This document shows positions 29,526-40,657 of a stretch of DNA of 64,000 bases, piece by piece (within the stretch, counting starts at the first letter, position 1; every line of letters begins with the position of its first letter). The position numbers and the translations under genes are program-made. This stretch comes from M0108 sp963841065 (GTDB lineage: Bacteria; Pseudomonadota; Gammaproteobacteria; Chromatiales; Chromatiaceae), in NCBI GenBank assembly GCA_963841065.1, contig CAWJBI010000042.1:124001-188000 (forward strand), in the 5' to 3' direction. The notes under the pieces are model-generated. The model did no database searches and had not been told where the DNA came from. It saw only the letters and a program-made list of their open reading frames with translations.

Positions 29526-30548
29526 ATGATGACTGATCCATCCGAACCACGCCCCGACGAGGATGCGGTCGAGGCAACCGGGGCCGAACCCGCCCCAGGC
29601 CCTGGCCAACGCCTGCGCCAAGCCCGCCTGCGGCGGGGTTATGACCTCACCCAGGTAGCCCGCGACCTGCGCCTGACGCCGGAACGGGTCAAGGCCATCG
29701 AGAACGAAGATTACCCGCGACTGCCGGATGCGGTCTTCGTTGTCGGCTATGTCAAGTCCTATGCCCGTCTGCTGGACCTGGACCCGGAGGCCTTGGGGGA
29801 GGCCTATCGCGCCGCCCTCGCGCCGTCGGCCCGCAAGGCCAGCGTACCCCCCGTCGCGCCGGAGCGTCAGGCGGCCCGGCCGGCAACCCAGCCTTCGAAC
29901 CGGCCCTCGAAACCCGGCGCCAACCCCGGCCCCAACGAATCTCACTGGGCGGGTACCACCGCCCTGCTCCTCGTCCTCATCCTGGCACTGGCATGGTGGC
30001 TGCAAAGACCCGCGGATCAGGCCACCACGCCCCCCCAGGTGGCCGAAAAGCCGGTTGCGGATGCCTTGACCCAGCCCCAGGCCCGGGTGGGCGAGGCCGC
30101 CGAGGACGAAGCCGGCGCGGATACCTCCCTGGACGAGTCTGCGATGGAGCCCCTGGACGAACCGCCGGAGGAGACGGAGGTGATCGTGGAGGAAGAGGGC
30201 GCGGCCGCTAACGCACCCACGGGAGACCTCCCGGCGGCCACCCCCGCCAGCCCGTCCCGAAGCCAGCACGAGGCGGACGTGGCCCAGGTCGTGGAAAAGC
30301 TTGACGTGGTGATCTCCTTTACCGGGCCCACCTCCGTGGACATCCGCGACAGCACCATGAATTACGGCTTGATTGGCGAAATGGACCAGGGCGACCAGCA
30401 TTTGCTGGGGGGCAAGCCGCCCTATTCCCTGATTATTGGCAATGCCGCCGCGACCCGCATCCAGGTCGGTGGTCAGCCCTTCGACTTCCAATCCGTGGTG
30501 CGCGGCAATGTCGCCCGCTTCATTCTGGACCCGGCTCCCAAGCGCTGA
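29526..30548 (+). CDS. rodZ: Cytoskeletal membrane protein RodZ
   Basis: About 340 residues: an N-terminal HTH_25 domain (GQRLRQARLRRGYDLTQVAR, then VGYVKSYARLLDLDPE), a Pro/Ala-rich linker, one membrane helix (GTTALLLVLILALAWWL), an acidic periplasmic linker, and a C-terminal DUF4115 domain (DVVISFTGPTSVDIRDSTM). RodZ links MreB filaments to the membrane to keep rod shape. The start is one of two adjacent ATGs (29526 or 29529). Confidence 0.9.
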   Translation: MMTDPSEPRPDEDAVEATGAEPAPGPGQRLRQARLRRGYDLTQVARDLRLTPERVKAIENEDYPRLPDAVFVVGYVKSYARLLDLDPEALGEAYRAALAPSARKASVPPVAPERQAARPATQPSNRPSKPGANPGPNESHWAGTTALLLVLILALAWWLQRPADQATTPPQVAEKPVADALTQPQARVGEAAEDEAGADTSLDESAMEPLDEPPEETEVIVEEEGAAANAPTGDLPAATPASPSRSQHEADVAQVVEKLDVVISFTGPTSVDIRDSTMNYGLIGEMDQGDQHLLGGKPPYSLIIGNAAATRIQVGGQPFDFQSVVRGNVARFILDPAPKR

Positions 30549-30554
30549 ATCCCC

Positions 30555-31835
30555 ATGGCAAAAAATATCCAGGCCATCCGTGGCATGCACGATCTCCTGC
30601 CCGACCGCATCGGCCTCTGGCAGCGGTTGGAGGATGGCGCCCGCCAGGTGCTGGAGTCCTACGGCTACAGCGAGATCCGCACCCCCCTGGTGGAGGTGAC
30701 GGAGCTGTTCAAGCGCTCCATCGGCGAGGTCACCGACATCGTCGAGAAGGAGATGTACTCCTTTCCGGACCGCAATGGCGACAGCCTCAGCCTGCGCCCC
30801 GAGGGCACGGCGAGTTGCGTGCGCGCCGCCATCGAGAATGGCCTCCTCGACCAGCCCCGCCGCCTCTGGTATCGCGGCCCCATGTTCCGCCACGAGCGGC
30901 CCCAGAAGGGTCGCTATCGCCAGTTCCACCAGATCGGCGTCGAGGTCTTCGGCCTGGAGGGGCCGGACATCGATCAGGAGGTTCTCTTCCTGACCCACCG
31001 CATCTGGCGGACCCTGGGCCTGGACGGCTTACGCCTGGAGATCAATAGCCTGGGCGAGGGCGAGGAGCGGGCCGCCTATCGCGCCGAGTTGGTCTCCTAC
31101 CTGCGGGCCTACGCCGAGGACCTGGACGAGGACAGTCTGCGCCGCCTGGAGACCAATCCCCTGCGGGTGCTGGACTCCAAGAACCCGGACCTGAGCGCCG
31201 TCATCGCTGGCGCCCCCGTCATCCTCGATCATCTCGGGGAGGCGTCCCGGCGCCACTTCGAGCACTTTTGCGCCGGGCTCGCCGCCGCTGGCATCCCCTA
31301 TCAGGTCAATCCGCGCCTGGTGCGCGGTCTGGATTACTATAATCGCACCGTCTTCGAGTGGATCACCGATGACCTGGGGGCCCAGGGCACGGTCTGCGCC
31401 GGTGGACGCTACGACGGCCTGGTGGCCCAGCTCGGTGGCCGCCCGACCCCGGCGGTGGGCTTCGCCATGGGGCTGGAGCGATTGGTGTCCCTCATGGAGT
31501 CCCGGCTGATTGCCGGGGAGGCGACCGCCGATACCAACGCCCTCGACGCCTATCTGGTCGCCGTCGGCGCGGCTGCCCAGGGCGCCGCCCCGGCCTTGGG
31601 GGAGCGCCTTCGCGACGCCGCTCCCGGCCTCCGCTTGCAATGTCACTGCGGCGGCGGCAGCTTCAAAAGCCAGTTCAAGAAGGCGGACCGCAGCGGCGCC
31701 CGCTACGCCCTGGTCCTGGGCGAGGGTGAACTGGAGCGTGGCGTCCTCGGCGTCAAGCCCCTGCGCGAGGAAGGTGAGCAGCGCGACCTGAGCTACGAGG
31801 AGCTGGGACCCTTCCTGTTGGCGGGGAGGCGCTGA
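30555..31835 (+). CDS. hisS: Histidyl-tRNA synthetase
   Basis: A 426-residue class II synthetase. Motif 2 region with LRPEGTASCVRAAIENG, histidine-specific loop LVRGLDYYNRTVFEW, GGRYDGLVAQLGGRPTPAVG, and motif 3 GFAMGLERL are all present, followed by the C-terminal anticodon-binding domain. The ispG gene that often sits between rodZ and hisS is absent here. Confidence 0.97.
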   Translation: MAKNIQAIRGMHDLLPDRIGLWQRLEDGARQVLESYGYSEIRTPLVEVTELFKRSIGEVTDIVEKEMYSFPDRNGDSLSLRPEGTASCVRAAIENGLLDQPRRLWYRGPMFRHERPQKGRYRQFHQIGVEVFGLEGPDIDQEVLFLTHRIWRTLGLDGLRLEINSLGEGEERAAYRAELVSYLRAYAEDLDEDSLRRLETNPLRVLDSKNPDLSAVIAGAPVILDHLGEASRRHFEHFCAGLAAAGIPYQVNPRLVRGLDYYNRTVFEWITDDLGAQGTVCAGGRYDGLVAQLGGRPTPAVGFAMGLERLVSLMESRLIAGEATADTNALDAYLVAVGAAAQGAAPALGERLRDAAPGLRLQCHCGGGSFKSQFKKADRSGARYALVLGEGELERGVLGVKPLREEGEQRDLSYEELGPFLLAGRR

Positions 31836-31956
31836 TACCCCCTGCTGATCGCGGGGCATCTTCTTCTCCGGATCGGCTGGCCGGGGTGAGCGCCCCTGAC
31901 CAGGATCGAGCCGATGACAAATCGATTGTTTTAAGTTCATCAATGAGGTAAGCGGA

Positions 31957-32586
31957 TTGAACGCCTACGAAACCGACGAAGAAAAAGTTGAAGCCATCAA
32001 GGGCTGGTGGAAGGAGAATGGGATCTCGGTGGTTGGTGGCCTGGCCCTTGGTCTGGCGGCCGTCTTTGGCTGGCGGGCTTGGGTGGATCACCAGGAGGAC
32101 ATGGCCCAGCAGGCATCCTCGGCCTTCGAGCAACTCGTCGCCACCGTCGAGACGGGTAACCCCGAGGCCGCCCGGACCCAGGCCGCCCTCCTGCTGGAGA
32201 AGCATGGGGATTCCGCCTATGGCGCCCTGGCCAACCTGATGCTGGCCCGGGTGGAGATGGATGCGAAACAGCCCGAGGCGGCCCGCAAGGCCCTGGAACA
32301 GGCCATGGCCAAGGCCCCCGATCCCGGTCTGGCCCGGGTTGCCGCCCTGCGCCTGGCGCGGTTGCTCATGGCCCAGGGTGAGATGGATGCCGCCGCGACC
32401 CTCATCGCCCAACAGGACAAGGGCGAGGCCTTCAAGGGCGATTTCGCCGCCCTGCGGGGCGATCTGGCCCTGGCGGCTGGCCGCCCCGCCGAGGCCCGCG
32501 CCGCCTATGACCAGGCCATCGCCCTGGGCGCCGCCAATGCGGCCCTGTTGCAACTCAAAGTCGAAAACCTGCCGCCCGCCACTTGA
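31957..32586 (+). CDS. yfgM: YfgM-like membrane-anchored TPR protein
   Basis: A 209-residue ancillary SecYEG translocon factor. The short cytoplasmic N-terminus (YETDEEKVEAIKGWWKENG) is followed by one membrane helix (ISVVGGLALGLAAVFGWRAW) and periplasmic TPR-like repeats. It starts with TTG at 31957 after AATGAGGTAAGCGGA. The hisS-yfgM-bamB-der order is the usual gammaproteobacterial one. Confidence 0.92.
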   Translation: MNAYETDEEKVEAIKGWWKENGISVVGGLALGLAAVFGWRAWVDHQEDMAQQASSAFEQLVATVETGNPEAARTQAALLLEKHGDSAYGALANLMLARVEMDAKQPEAARKALEQAMAKAPDPGLARVAALRLARLLMAQGEMDAAATLIAQQDKGEAFKGDFAALRGDLALAAGRPAEARAAYDQAIALGAANAALLQLKVENLPPAT

Positions 32587-32623
32587 CCGGCGCCCGGCCC
32601 CACACCCGCCAGGGGATAGGCCC

Positions 32624-33856
32624 ATGAGACCCATGCTCCGCTTCGCGCCCGCTCTGTTCGCCCTCGCGCTCTTGAGCGGTTGTAGCTATATCCCCTGGTT
32701 GGCGGGGGAGGTGGACCCGCGCCCACCCACGGAACTGACCGCGGCGGCGGGGGAGGCTGGCTTAACCACCCTCTGGTCCGTCAGCACCGGCAAGGGTACG
32801 GAGGGTCGTCGCCTGAGCCTGACCCCGGCCCTCCAGGATGGCCGCCTCTACGTCGCGGACGCCAAGGGCCTGGTCATGGCGGTGAACGCCGCCGATGGCC
32901 GTCAGCTCTGGCAGCGTGAAACCGGCCTGGCCCTGAGCGGTGGCCCGGAGGTGGCGGGCACCCGGCTGGTCGTCGGTTCCACCAATGGCGAACTCCTGGC
33001 CCTCTCGACCACGGATGGCACCGAGCTGTGGCGGACCCAGGTGGGCAGCGAAATCCTCTCGGTCCCCCGGTTCGCCGGCGATCTGGTGGTGCTGCACACC
33101 CTCAACGACAGTGTCTTCGGCTTTGATGCCGCCAAGGGCGAGAAGCTCTGGAACTATGATTTTCAGGCCCCGACCCTGACCCTGCGCGGCAGCAGCACCC
33201 CCCTGATCGTGGGCAAGTATGCCGTCGTCGGCGTCTCCGGTGGTCGCCTGGCCAAGATCGAGCTGGCCTCGGGCCTGCCGGAGTGGATCACCACCGTGAC
33301 CCCGCCGCGGGGCCGCTCCGAACTGGAGCGCATCGCCGATCTCAACGCCACCCCCCTGGTGGTTGGGGAGACCCTCTACGTCGCGGCCTACAACGGTGAC
33401 CTGGCGGCCCTGGATCTGACCAGCGGCGCCGTCCTCTGGCGCCGCGCCCTCTCGTCCTATGCGGGCCTGACGGAGGCGGATGGGACCCTCTACGTGACCG
33501 ACTCCAACGACCTGGTCTGGGCCGCCAAGCCCGAGGATGGCGCCGGTCTCTGGAAGCAGGAGGCCCTGCGCTACCGCAACCTGACGGCCCCGGCCGTGGT
33601 GGGTAACAGCCTGGTGGTGGGTGACCTGGAGGGCTATGTCCACCTGCTGGCCCGGAACGATGGCCGCATCCTGGGCCGGCAGCGCGTGGCGAAGGGCGGC
33701 ATCCAGGCCCAGCCCCTGGTCGCCGGCGGGCGCGTCTTTGTCCTCGGCGCCGATGGCACCCTCGCCGCCCTCTCGCTCGGCGCCGTGTCCCCGGCCACGA
33801 CCAAGTCACCCACCCCGATGCCGACCGCGACCAAGACGCCAACCCCGGCGTTCTGA
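32624..33856 (+). CDS. bamB: Outer-membrane assembly lipoprotein BamB
   Basis: Lipobox ALLSGCSY at the N-terminus, followed by an eight-bladed PQQ-type beta-propeller with repeated G-R/T-L-Y-V-A and G-x-x-L-W patterns (DGRLYVADAKGLVMAVN, DGTELWRTQVG, GDLAALDLTSGAVLW). BamB assists BamA in inserting beta-barrel proteins. The 410 residues include an unusual Thr/Pro tail (SPTPMPTATKTPTPAF), probably a flexible extension. Confidence 0.95.
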   Translation: MRPMLRFAPALFALALLSGCSYIPWLAGEVDPRPPTELTAAAGEAGLTTLWSVSTGKGTEGRRLSLTPALQDGRLYVADAKGLVMAVNAADGRQLWQRETGLALSGGPEVAGTRLVVGSTNGELLALSTTDGTELWRTQVGSEILSVPRFAGDLVVLHTLNDSVFGFDAAKGEKLWNYDFQAPTLTLRGSSTPLIVGKYAVVGVSGGRLAKIELASGLPEWITTVTPPRGRSELERIADLNATPLVVGETLYVAAYNGDLAALDLTSGAVLWRRALSSYAGLTEADGTLYVTDSNDLVWAAKPEDGAGLWKQEALRYRNLTAPAVVGNSLVVGDLEGYVHLLARNDGRILGRQRVAKGGIQAQPLVAGGRVFVLGADGTLAALSLGAVSPATTKSPTPMPTATKTPTPAF

Positions 33857-33924
33857 TCCCGACCCGTCCGTTTCGACCCTGGCCGCGCCCCGGCGCGGTC
33901 CTCCCTCAGCTCCCAAGGCCCCTC

Positions 33925-35325
33925 ATGCTTCCCGTTTTCACTATCATCGGCCGGCCCAATGTCGGCAAATCGACCCTCTTCAATCGGCTGACCCGGACAC
34001 GCGACGCCCTGGTGGCGGACTTTCCGGGTCTCACCCGGGATCGCCAGTACGGCATCGGGCGCATCGGACCGGCTCCCTACATCATCGTGGATACCGGTGG
34101 CCTGAGCGGCGCGACCGACGGGGTCGAGAGCCTGATGGAGCGGCAGGTCGCCGTGGCCATCCAGGAGGCGGACCAGTTGCTCTTCATGGTCGATGCCCGC
34201 GAGGGCTGCAGCGGCCACGACCTGGACATCGCCGAACGCCTGCGCCGCACCGGCAAACCCGTCACCCTGGTGGTGAACAAGACGGACCGGCTGGAACCCG
34301 AGATGGCGATGGTGGATTTCCACCAGCTTGGCCTGGGCGAACCCGTCGCCATCGCCGCCGTCCAGGGCCGGGGGGTCGGCAGCCTGATGCACCGGGTCTT
34401 CGCGACCCTGCCCGAGACCCTGGAGGAGGCTGGCGCGGAGCGGGATGAGGAGGCGGGCATCAAGGTCGCCGTGGTTGGGCGCCCCAATGCCGGCAAATCG
34501 ACCCTCATCAACCGCATCCTGGGCGAGGAGCGCATGGTGGCCTGCGATCAGCCCGGCACTACCCGCGACAGCATCTTCGTCCCCTTCACCCACGCCGACC
34601 GCCGCTACACCCTGATCGACACCGCCGGCATGCGGCGCCGCGCCAAGGTGCATGACTTCATCGAGAAATTCAGCGCCATCAAGACCCTCCAGGCCATCGA
34701 GGCCAGCAACGTGGTGATCCTGATGCTCGATGCCCACCAGGGCATCGGCGAGCAGGACGCCAACCTGGCCAGCCATGTGGTCGAGAGCGGCCGCGCCCTG
34801 GTGGTGGCCGTCAACAAGTGGGATGGCCTGAGCAAGGAGGCCCGGGAGGCCATTCGCGAGTCCTTTGCGCGCAAGCTGGGGTTCCTGGACTTCGCCGCCG
34901 TCCACTACATCTCCGCCCTCCACGGCAGCGGCGTCGGCCTCATCCTGGACGAGGTGGACCGGGTCTTCGCCAATGCCGTGCGGCACCTGCCGACCCCGGA
35001 ACTGACCCGCCTGCTCATGGATCTCGTTCAGGAACATCAGCCACCCCTGGTCAATGGTCGCCGCATCAAGCTGCGCTATGCCCACCAGGGGGGCCGCAAT
35101 CCCCCCATCATCGTCATCCACGGCAAGCAGACCGACGCCTTGCCGGATAGCTACCGCCGCTACCTCATCAACCGCTTCCGCCAGATCCTGAAACTGCACG
35201 GCACCCCCCTGCGGCTGGAATTGCGCACCGGGGAGAATCCCTACGAGGGTCGCCAGAAGCCCCCGACCCCCCAGCAGGTCAAGCAGCGGCAGCGACTGAA
35301 GAAATTCGTCAAGCGCAAGGACTGA
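33925..35325 (+). CDS. der: Ribosome assembly GTPase Der (EngA)
   Basis: A 466-residue double-GTPase. First G domain: GRPNVGKSTLFNRLT, DTGGL, NKTD. Second G domain: GRPNAGKSTLINRILGE, DTAGMRRR, NKWD. A C-terminal KH-like domain follows (PPIIVIHGKQTDALPDSYRR). It is required for 50S subunit maturation. Intact frame. Confidence 0.97.
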   Translation: MLPVFTIIGRPNVGKSTLFNRLTRTRDALVADFPGLTRDRQYGIGRIGPAPYIIVDTGGLSGATDGVESLMERQVAVAIQEADQLLFMVDAREGCSGHDLDIAERLRRTGKPVTLVVNKTDRLEPEMAMVDFHQLGLGEPVAIAAVQGRGVGSLMHRVFATLPETLEEAGAERDEEAGIKVAVVGRPNAGKSTLINRILGEERMVACDQPGTTRDSIFVPFTHADRRYTLIDTAGMRRRAKVHDFIEKFSAIKTLQAIEASNVVILMLDAHQGIGEQDANLASHVVESGRALVVAVNKWDGLSKEAREAIRESFARKLGFLDFAAVHYISALHGSGVGLILDEVDRVFANAVRHLPTPELTRLLMDLVQEHQPPLVNGRRIKLRYAHQGGRNPPIIVIHGKQTDALPDSYRRYLINRFRQILKLHGTPLRLELRTGENPYEGRQKPPTPQQVKQRQRLKKFVKRKD

Positions 35326-35348
35326 GCCCTGCATCGAGACCCTGACCC

Positions 35349-35609
35349 TTGGAGATCGCCGCCATGCAAGCCATTGAGTTGAGCGCCCACATCGGCCCGG
35401 ACCATGAATTGCGCATCACCCTGCCGGCCGATACGGCCACGGGCTCCGTCCGCGTTGTCGTCTTGTTCGAGTCTGCCGAGGGGGCGCGCACGGGGGGCAA
35501 CCTGGATAACTTCCTGGACCGGCTGCCTATCAACGCTGCGGGGGGTATTTCCCACGCTCAGGCCGTCGAGCGGGTCGCAACCGAACGCGCGACGTGGGGT
35601 GACGAGTGA
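35349..35609 (+). CDS. Small protein, possible antitoxin-like
   Basis: An 86-residue protein with an N-terminal beta-rich half (IELSAHIGPDHELRITLPAD, VRVVVLFESAEG) and a helical tail (SHAQAVERVATERATWGDE). Similar small proteins accompany PIN or RelE toxins in Chromatiales, but no toxin follows directly here. The more likely start is the internal ATG at 35364. Function uncertain. Confidence 0.55.
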   Translation: MEIAAMQAIELSAHIGPDHELRITLPADTATGSVRVVVLFESAEGARTGGNLDNFLDRLPINAAGGISHAQAVERVATERATWGDE

Positions 35610-35639
35610 GTGGTTCGATTTACTCGCGTTGTCAGCTTG

Positions 35640-35667
35640 TTGGCAGACCACTTACAGGTGCTATTGT
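35640..35667 (+). promoter_or_regulatory. Sigma70-type promoter for the 35.7 kb antitoxin
   Basis: TTGGCA (35640-35645), 16-base spacer, TATTGT (35662-35667); the antitoxin ATG is about 30 bases downstream. Called by eye. Confidence 0.45.
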
Positions 35668-35697
35668 CGGGCCACATAAGCCCAAAGGTAGGTGCCC

Positions 35698-35967
35698 ATG
35701 AGCGTGAAATTCTCCGAAGACGTGGTCCCGCTGACTGATCTCAGGGTCAATCCTGGTCGTGTGGTCAGACACGCTGCCGAGGCCCATCGGCCCGTGCTGC
35801 TCACCCGCCGAGGCCGCGGGGTCGCCGTCATGCAGTCCGTGTCCGATTTCGAGCAGGCTGCGGAGGAGCGCGCCTTCATGCGCGCGGTGGTCGTTGGCAT
35901 GGCCGATCTGGATGCCGGCCACGAGGTTTCCCTCGCCGAGGCCAAGGCTAGATTCGGCCTGGCCTGA
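35698..35967 (+). CDS. Phd/YefM-family antitoxin
   Basis: An 89-residue antitoxin: SEDVVPLTDLRVNPGRVVRH, then HRPVLLTRRGRGVAVMQSVS, the typical Phd fold, and a helical C-terminus. The expected RelE/ParE toxin is not present as a full gene; only a 16-codon frame follows. Confidence 0.85.
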   Translation: MSVKFSEDVVPLTDLRVNPGRVVRHAAEAHRPVLLTRRGRGVAVMQSVSDFEQAAEERAFMRAVVVGMADLDAGHEVSLAEAKARFGLA

Positions 35968-35970
35968 GGT

Positions 35971-36021
35971 CATGGCCGTCGCCAGGCTTAGCCTCGCGGA
36001 GTACGTGGCGAATGGCGCTTG
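35971..36021 (+). pseudogene. Possible remnant of a RelE/ParE-type toxin
   Basis: A short frame, MAVARLSLAEYVANGA, follows the antitoxin by 3 bases and ends at a stop just before the end of xseA. The position and the A-E-Y pattern resemble the beginning of ParE-like toxins, but 16 residues are too few to be sure. Confidence 0.3.
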
Positions 36022-36041
36022 AGTAACAAGAGCATCTCGTG

Positions 36042-37421
36042 TCAGACCCTTCGAGGTCGGGCCGCTTGGACGCCCTCAACACCCTCCACCCGAGCCGTAA
36101 AACCTCCTCGTCCCAGGCGCGCCTCGACGAGATCACCTTCCGCCACCTGGGCCGCATCGCGAATGACCTCGCCCTCTGGCGCTCGCCGCAGGATGGCATA
36201 GCCTCGGGCCAGGGTCCCCAGGGGGCTCAGGGCATCCAGGGCAAGGGCGAGGCCGGCCAGGTGCTCGCGCCGCAGGGCGATCAGCCGGGTCGGGAGGCGC
36301 CGCAAGCGGCCTTCCAGGTTGGCCAGGCGTTGAGCGAGTCCCGCCAGGCGATGGGCGGGGCTCAGGTGGTGCAAGCGGCTCCAGGCCAGGTCCCGGCGGT
36401 GACGCAGGGCCCGCAGCCGCCGCTCCATGGCCTCGCTCAGCCGCCGCTCCAGGTCGTCGGTGCGCTGTTGGCGGCGCTCCAGCTCGGCCAGGGGGTGCAG
36501 CAAGCGCAGGTGGCGCTCCGCCGCCAGCCAGTGGCGACGCAGGCCCTCCAGGCGCCGCGCCTGGGCCTGGATCAGGCGTTGCTCGTAGGCGGCCAGGCGC
36601 TGGCGCAGATGGGGGGCGGAGGGGCTGACCAGTTCCGCCGCCGCGGAGGGCGTGGCGCCGCGCTGGTCCGCCGCCAGGTCGGCGATGGTGAAGTCGATCT
36701 CGTGGCCCACGCCGGTGACGACCGGAATGGCGGAGGCGCGGATGGCCCGGGCCAGGTCCTCGTCGTTGAAGGCCATGAGGTCTTCCAGGGCGCCGCCGCC
36801 CCGCGCCAGGATGAGGACGTCGCACTCGGCGCGCTGGTTGGCCAGGGCCAGCATCGCCACCAGTTCCGCCGCCGCGCCCTCGCCCTGGACCCGGGCGGGA
36901 TAGACCACCAGGGGCAGGGCCGGAAAGCGCCGGCCCAGGACGCTGATGAGGTCCCGCACGGCGGCGCCGCTGGGGGAGGTGATGAGGCCCACCCGGCGGG
37001 GAAAGGCCGGCAGGGGCCGCTTGAGGGCCGCGTCGAAGAGCCCCTCCGCCGCCAGCTTGCGCTTGAGCCGCTCGAACTCCAGGCGCAGGGCCCCCTCGCC
37101 GGCGGGTTCCAGGTGCTCCACCACCAGTTGAAAGTCGCCCCGGCCCTCGTAAAGGGTCACCCGGACCCGCGCCAGGACCTGCTGGCCATTGGCCGGGCGG
37201 AAGCCCAGCAGCAGGCGCTTGTTGCGGAACAGGGCGCACCGGATCTGGGCCGCCGGGTCCTTGAGGGCAAAGTAGAGGTGCCCGGAGGCGGGCTGGGACA
37301 GGTTGGAGATTTCTCCCTCCACCCAGAGCAGGGGGAAGCTGCCCTCCAGCACGGCCCGGGCCTCGCGGGCGAGGCGGGAGATGGTCCAGATGTCGCGGGA
37401 GAGGTCGAAGTCGGTGGGCAT
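36042..37421 (-). CDS. xseA: Exodeoxyribonuclease VII large subunit
   Basis: A 459-residue single-strand exonuclease subunit. It has the N-terminal OB-fold (WVEGEISNLSQPASGHLYFA), the central catalytic region (VGLITSPSGAAVRDLISVL, ILARGGGALEDLMAFNDE, PVVTGVGHEIDFTIADLAAD), and a long Arg/Leu-rich coiled coil before the C-terminus. It is divergent from guaB, as in many gammaproteobacteria. Its partner xseB is not in the window. Confidence 0.96.
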   Translation of the reverse strand: MPTDFDLSRDIWTISRLAREARAVLEGSFPLLWVEGEISNLSQPASGHLYFALKDPAAQIRCALFRNKRLLLGFRPANGQQVLARVRVTLYEGRGDFQLVVEHLEPAGEGALRLEFERLKRKLAAEGLFDAALKRPLPAFPRRVGLITSPSGAAVRDLISVLGRRFPALPLVVYPARVQGEGAAAELVAMLALANQRAECDVLILARGGGALEDLMAFNDEDLARAIRASAIPVVTGVGHEIDFTIADLAADQRGATPSAAAELVSPSAPHLRQRLAAYEQRLIQAQARRLEGLRRHWLAAERHLRLLHPLAELERRQQRTDDLERRLSEAMERRLRALRHRRDLAWSRLHHLSPAHRLAGLAQRLANLEGRLRRLPTRLIALRREHLAGLALALDALSPLGTLARGYAILRRAPEGEVIRDAAQVAEGDLVEARLGRGGFTARVEGVEGVQAARPRRV

Positions 37422-37481
37422 GCAGGGTGGCGGCTCCCGTTCCGCGGGCCAGGGATTGCGAACGAGGGTGGGTCTTGCCAG

Positions 37482-37510
37482 TTTACCGACCTGGCCAGGA
37501 AAACTATACT
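37482..37510 (+). promoter_or_regulatory. guaBA promoter
   Basis: TTTACC (37482-37487), exactly 17 bases, TATACT (37505-37510), 49 bases before the guaB start. It lies in the divergent region with xseA. Confidence 0.65.
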
Positions 37511-37558
37511 TCCCGGTCCTTCACGATACCTATTCGGATTACAGCGAGCGAGGCCCCC

Positions 37559-39028
<1,470 letters not shown>

Positions 39029-39045
39029 GTTCCCCGAGAAACCTC

Positions 39046-40633
39046 ATGAGCCTCAACCCCAGCGCCATCCACGCCGATCGGATCCTGATCCTCGATTTCG
39101 GCTCCCAGTACACCCAGCTCATCGCCCGGCGGGTGCGCGAGGCCGGGGTCTATTGCGAAATCCACCCCTGGGACCTGGACGCCACGGGGATTGCCGGCTT
39201 CGGCGCCAAGGGCATCATCCTCTCCGGCGGCCCCCAGTCCGTCCACGAGGAGCAGACGCCCCGGGCCGATGCCGCCGTCTTCGCCGCTGGCGTGCCCGAT
39301 TCTTGGCATCTGTTACGGCATGCAGACCCTCGCCGCCCAGTTGGGGGGCCAGGTCGCCCCGGCGACCCATCGTGAATACGGCTATGCCCAGGTCCGCGCC
39401 CGCGGCCATTCGCGGCTGCTGCGGGACATCGAGGACCACGCCAGCCCCGAGGGCTATGGTCTGCTCGACGTCTGGATGAGCCACGGCGACCGGGTTGATA
39501 CCCTGCCGCCCGGTTTCGTGGCCATCTGCACCACCGATAATGCCCCCCTGGCGGGTATCGCCGACGAGGCGCGGTGCATCTACGGTCTCCAGTTCCACCC
39601 CGAGGTGACCCACACCCGCCAGGGCCAGCGCATCCTGGAGCGTTTCGTCCACGACATCTGCGGCTGTGGTGGGCTCTGGACGCCCAAAAATATCATCGAT
39701 GAGGCCATCGCCCAGATCCGCCAGCAGGTGGGTCAGGATGATGTCCTGCTCGGCCTCTCCGGTGGCGTGGATTCCTCCGTGGTGGCGGCCCTGTTGCACC
39801 GGGCCATTGGCGACCGCCTCACCTGCGTCTTCGTCGATAACGGCCTGCTGCGCCTCGGGGAGGGTGACCAGGTCATGAGCACCTTCGCCCGCCACATGGG
39901 GGTCAAGGTCATTCGCGTCGATGCCGGGGCGCGCTTCTTCGAGCGCCTGGCCGGGGTCGCGGACCCGGAGCACAAGCGCAAGATCATCGGCAACACCTTT
40001 ATCGACATCTTTGAGGCCGAGGCGGAGCGACTGCCCAACGTCAAGTGGCTGGCCCAGGGCACCATCTACCCTGATGTCATCGAATCCGCCGGCGCCAAGA
40101 CCGGCAAGGCCAAGGTCATCAAGTCCCATCACAATGTCGGCGGCCTGCCGGAGACCATGAAGCTGGCTCTGGTGGAGCCCCTGCGCGAACTCTTCAAGGA
40201 CGAGGTGCGCAAGATCGGCATCGAACTCGGCCTGCCCTCGGACATGGTCTATCGCCACCCCTTCCCCGGCCCCGGCCTGGGGGTGCGTATCCTGGGGGAG
40301 GTCCACGCCGCCTTCGCCGACACCCTGCGCCAGGCCGATCACATCTTCATCGAGGAGTTACGCCGTGCCGGCCTCTATGACCAGGTCTCCCAGGCCTTCG
40401 CCGTCTTCCTGCCCATCAAGTCCGTGGGCGTCGTCGGCGACAACCGCCAGTACGCCCACGTCATCGCCCTGCGCGCCGTCGAGACCATCGACTTCATGAC
40501 CGCCCGCTGGGCCCATCTGCCCTATGACTTTCTCGACCACGTCTGCCGCCGCATCGTCAATGAGGTCCGCGACGTCTCCCGGGTCGTGTACGACATCACC
40601 GGCAAGCCCCCGGGGACCATCGAGTGGGAGTGA
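39046..40633 (+). CDS. guaA: GMP synthase (glutamine-hydrolysing), one frameshift
   Basis: Converts XMP to GMP. Class I glutamine amidotransferase: LILDFGSQYTQLIARRVRE, nucleophile Cys in GICYGMQ, and His/Glu in LQFHPEVTHT. ATP-pyrophosphatase: GLSGGVDSSVVAALLH. C-terminal dimer domain ends GTIEWE. A frame change near 39295, just before the catalytic Cys, splits the gene. As guaA is essential without guanine salvage, this is probably a sequencing error. Confidence 0.95.
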
Positions 40634-40657
40634 GGGGCGCGGTTCCACCGCCAGGCC

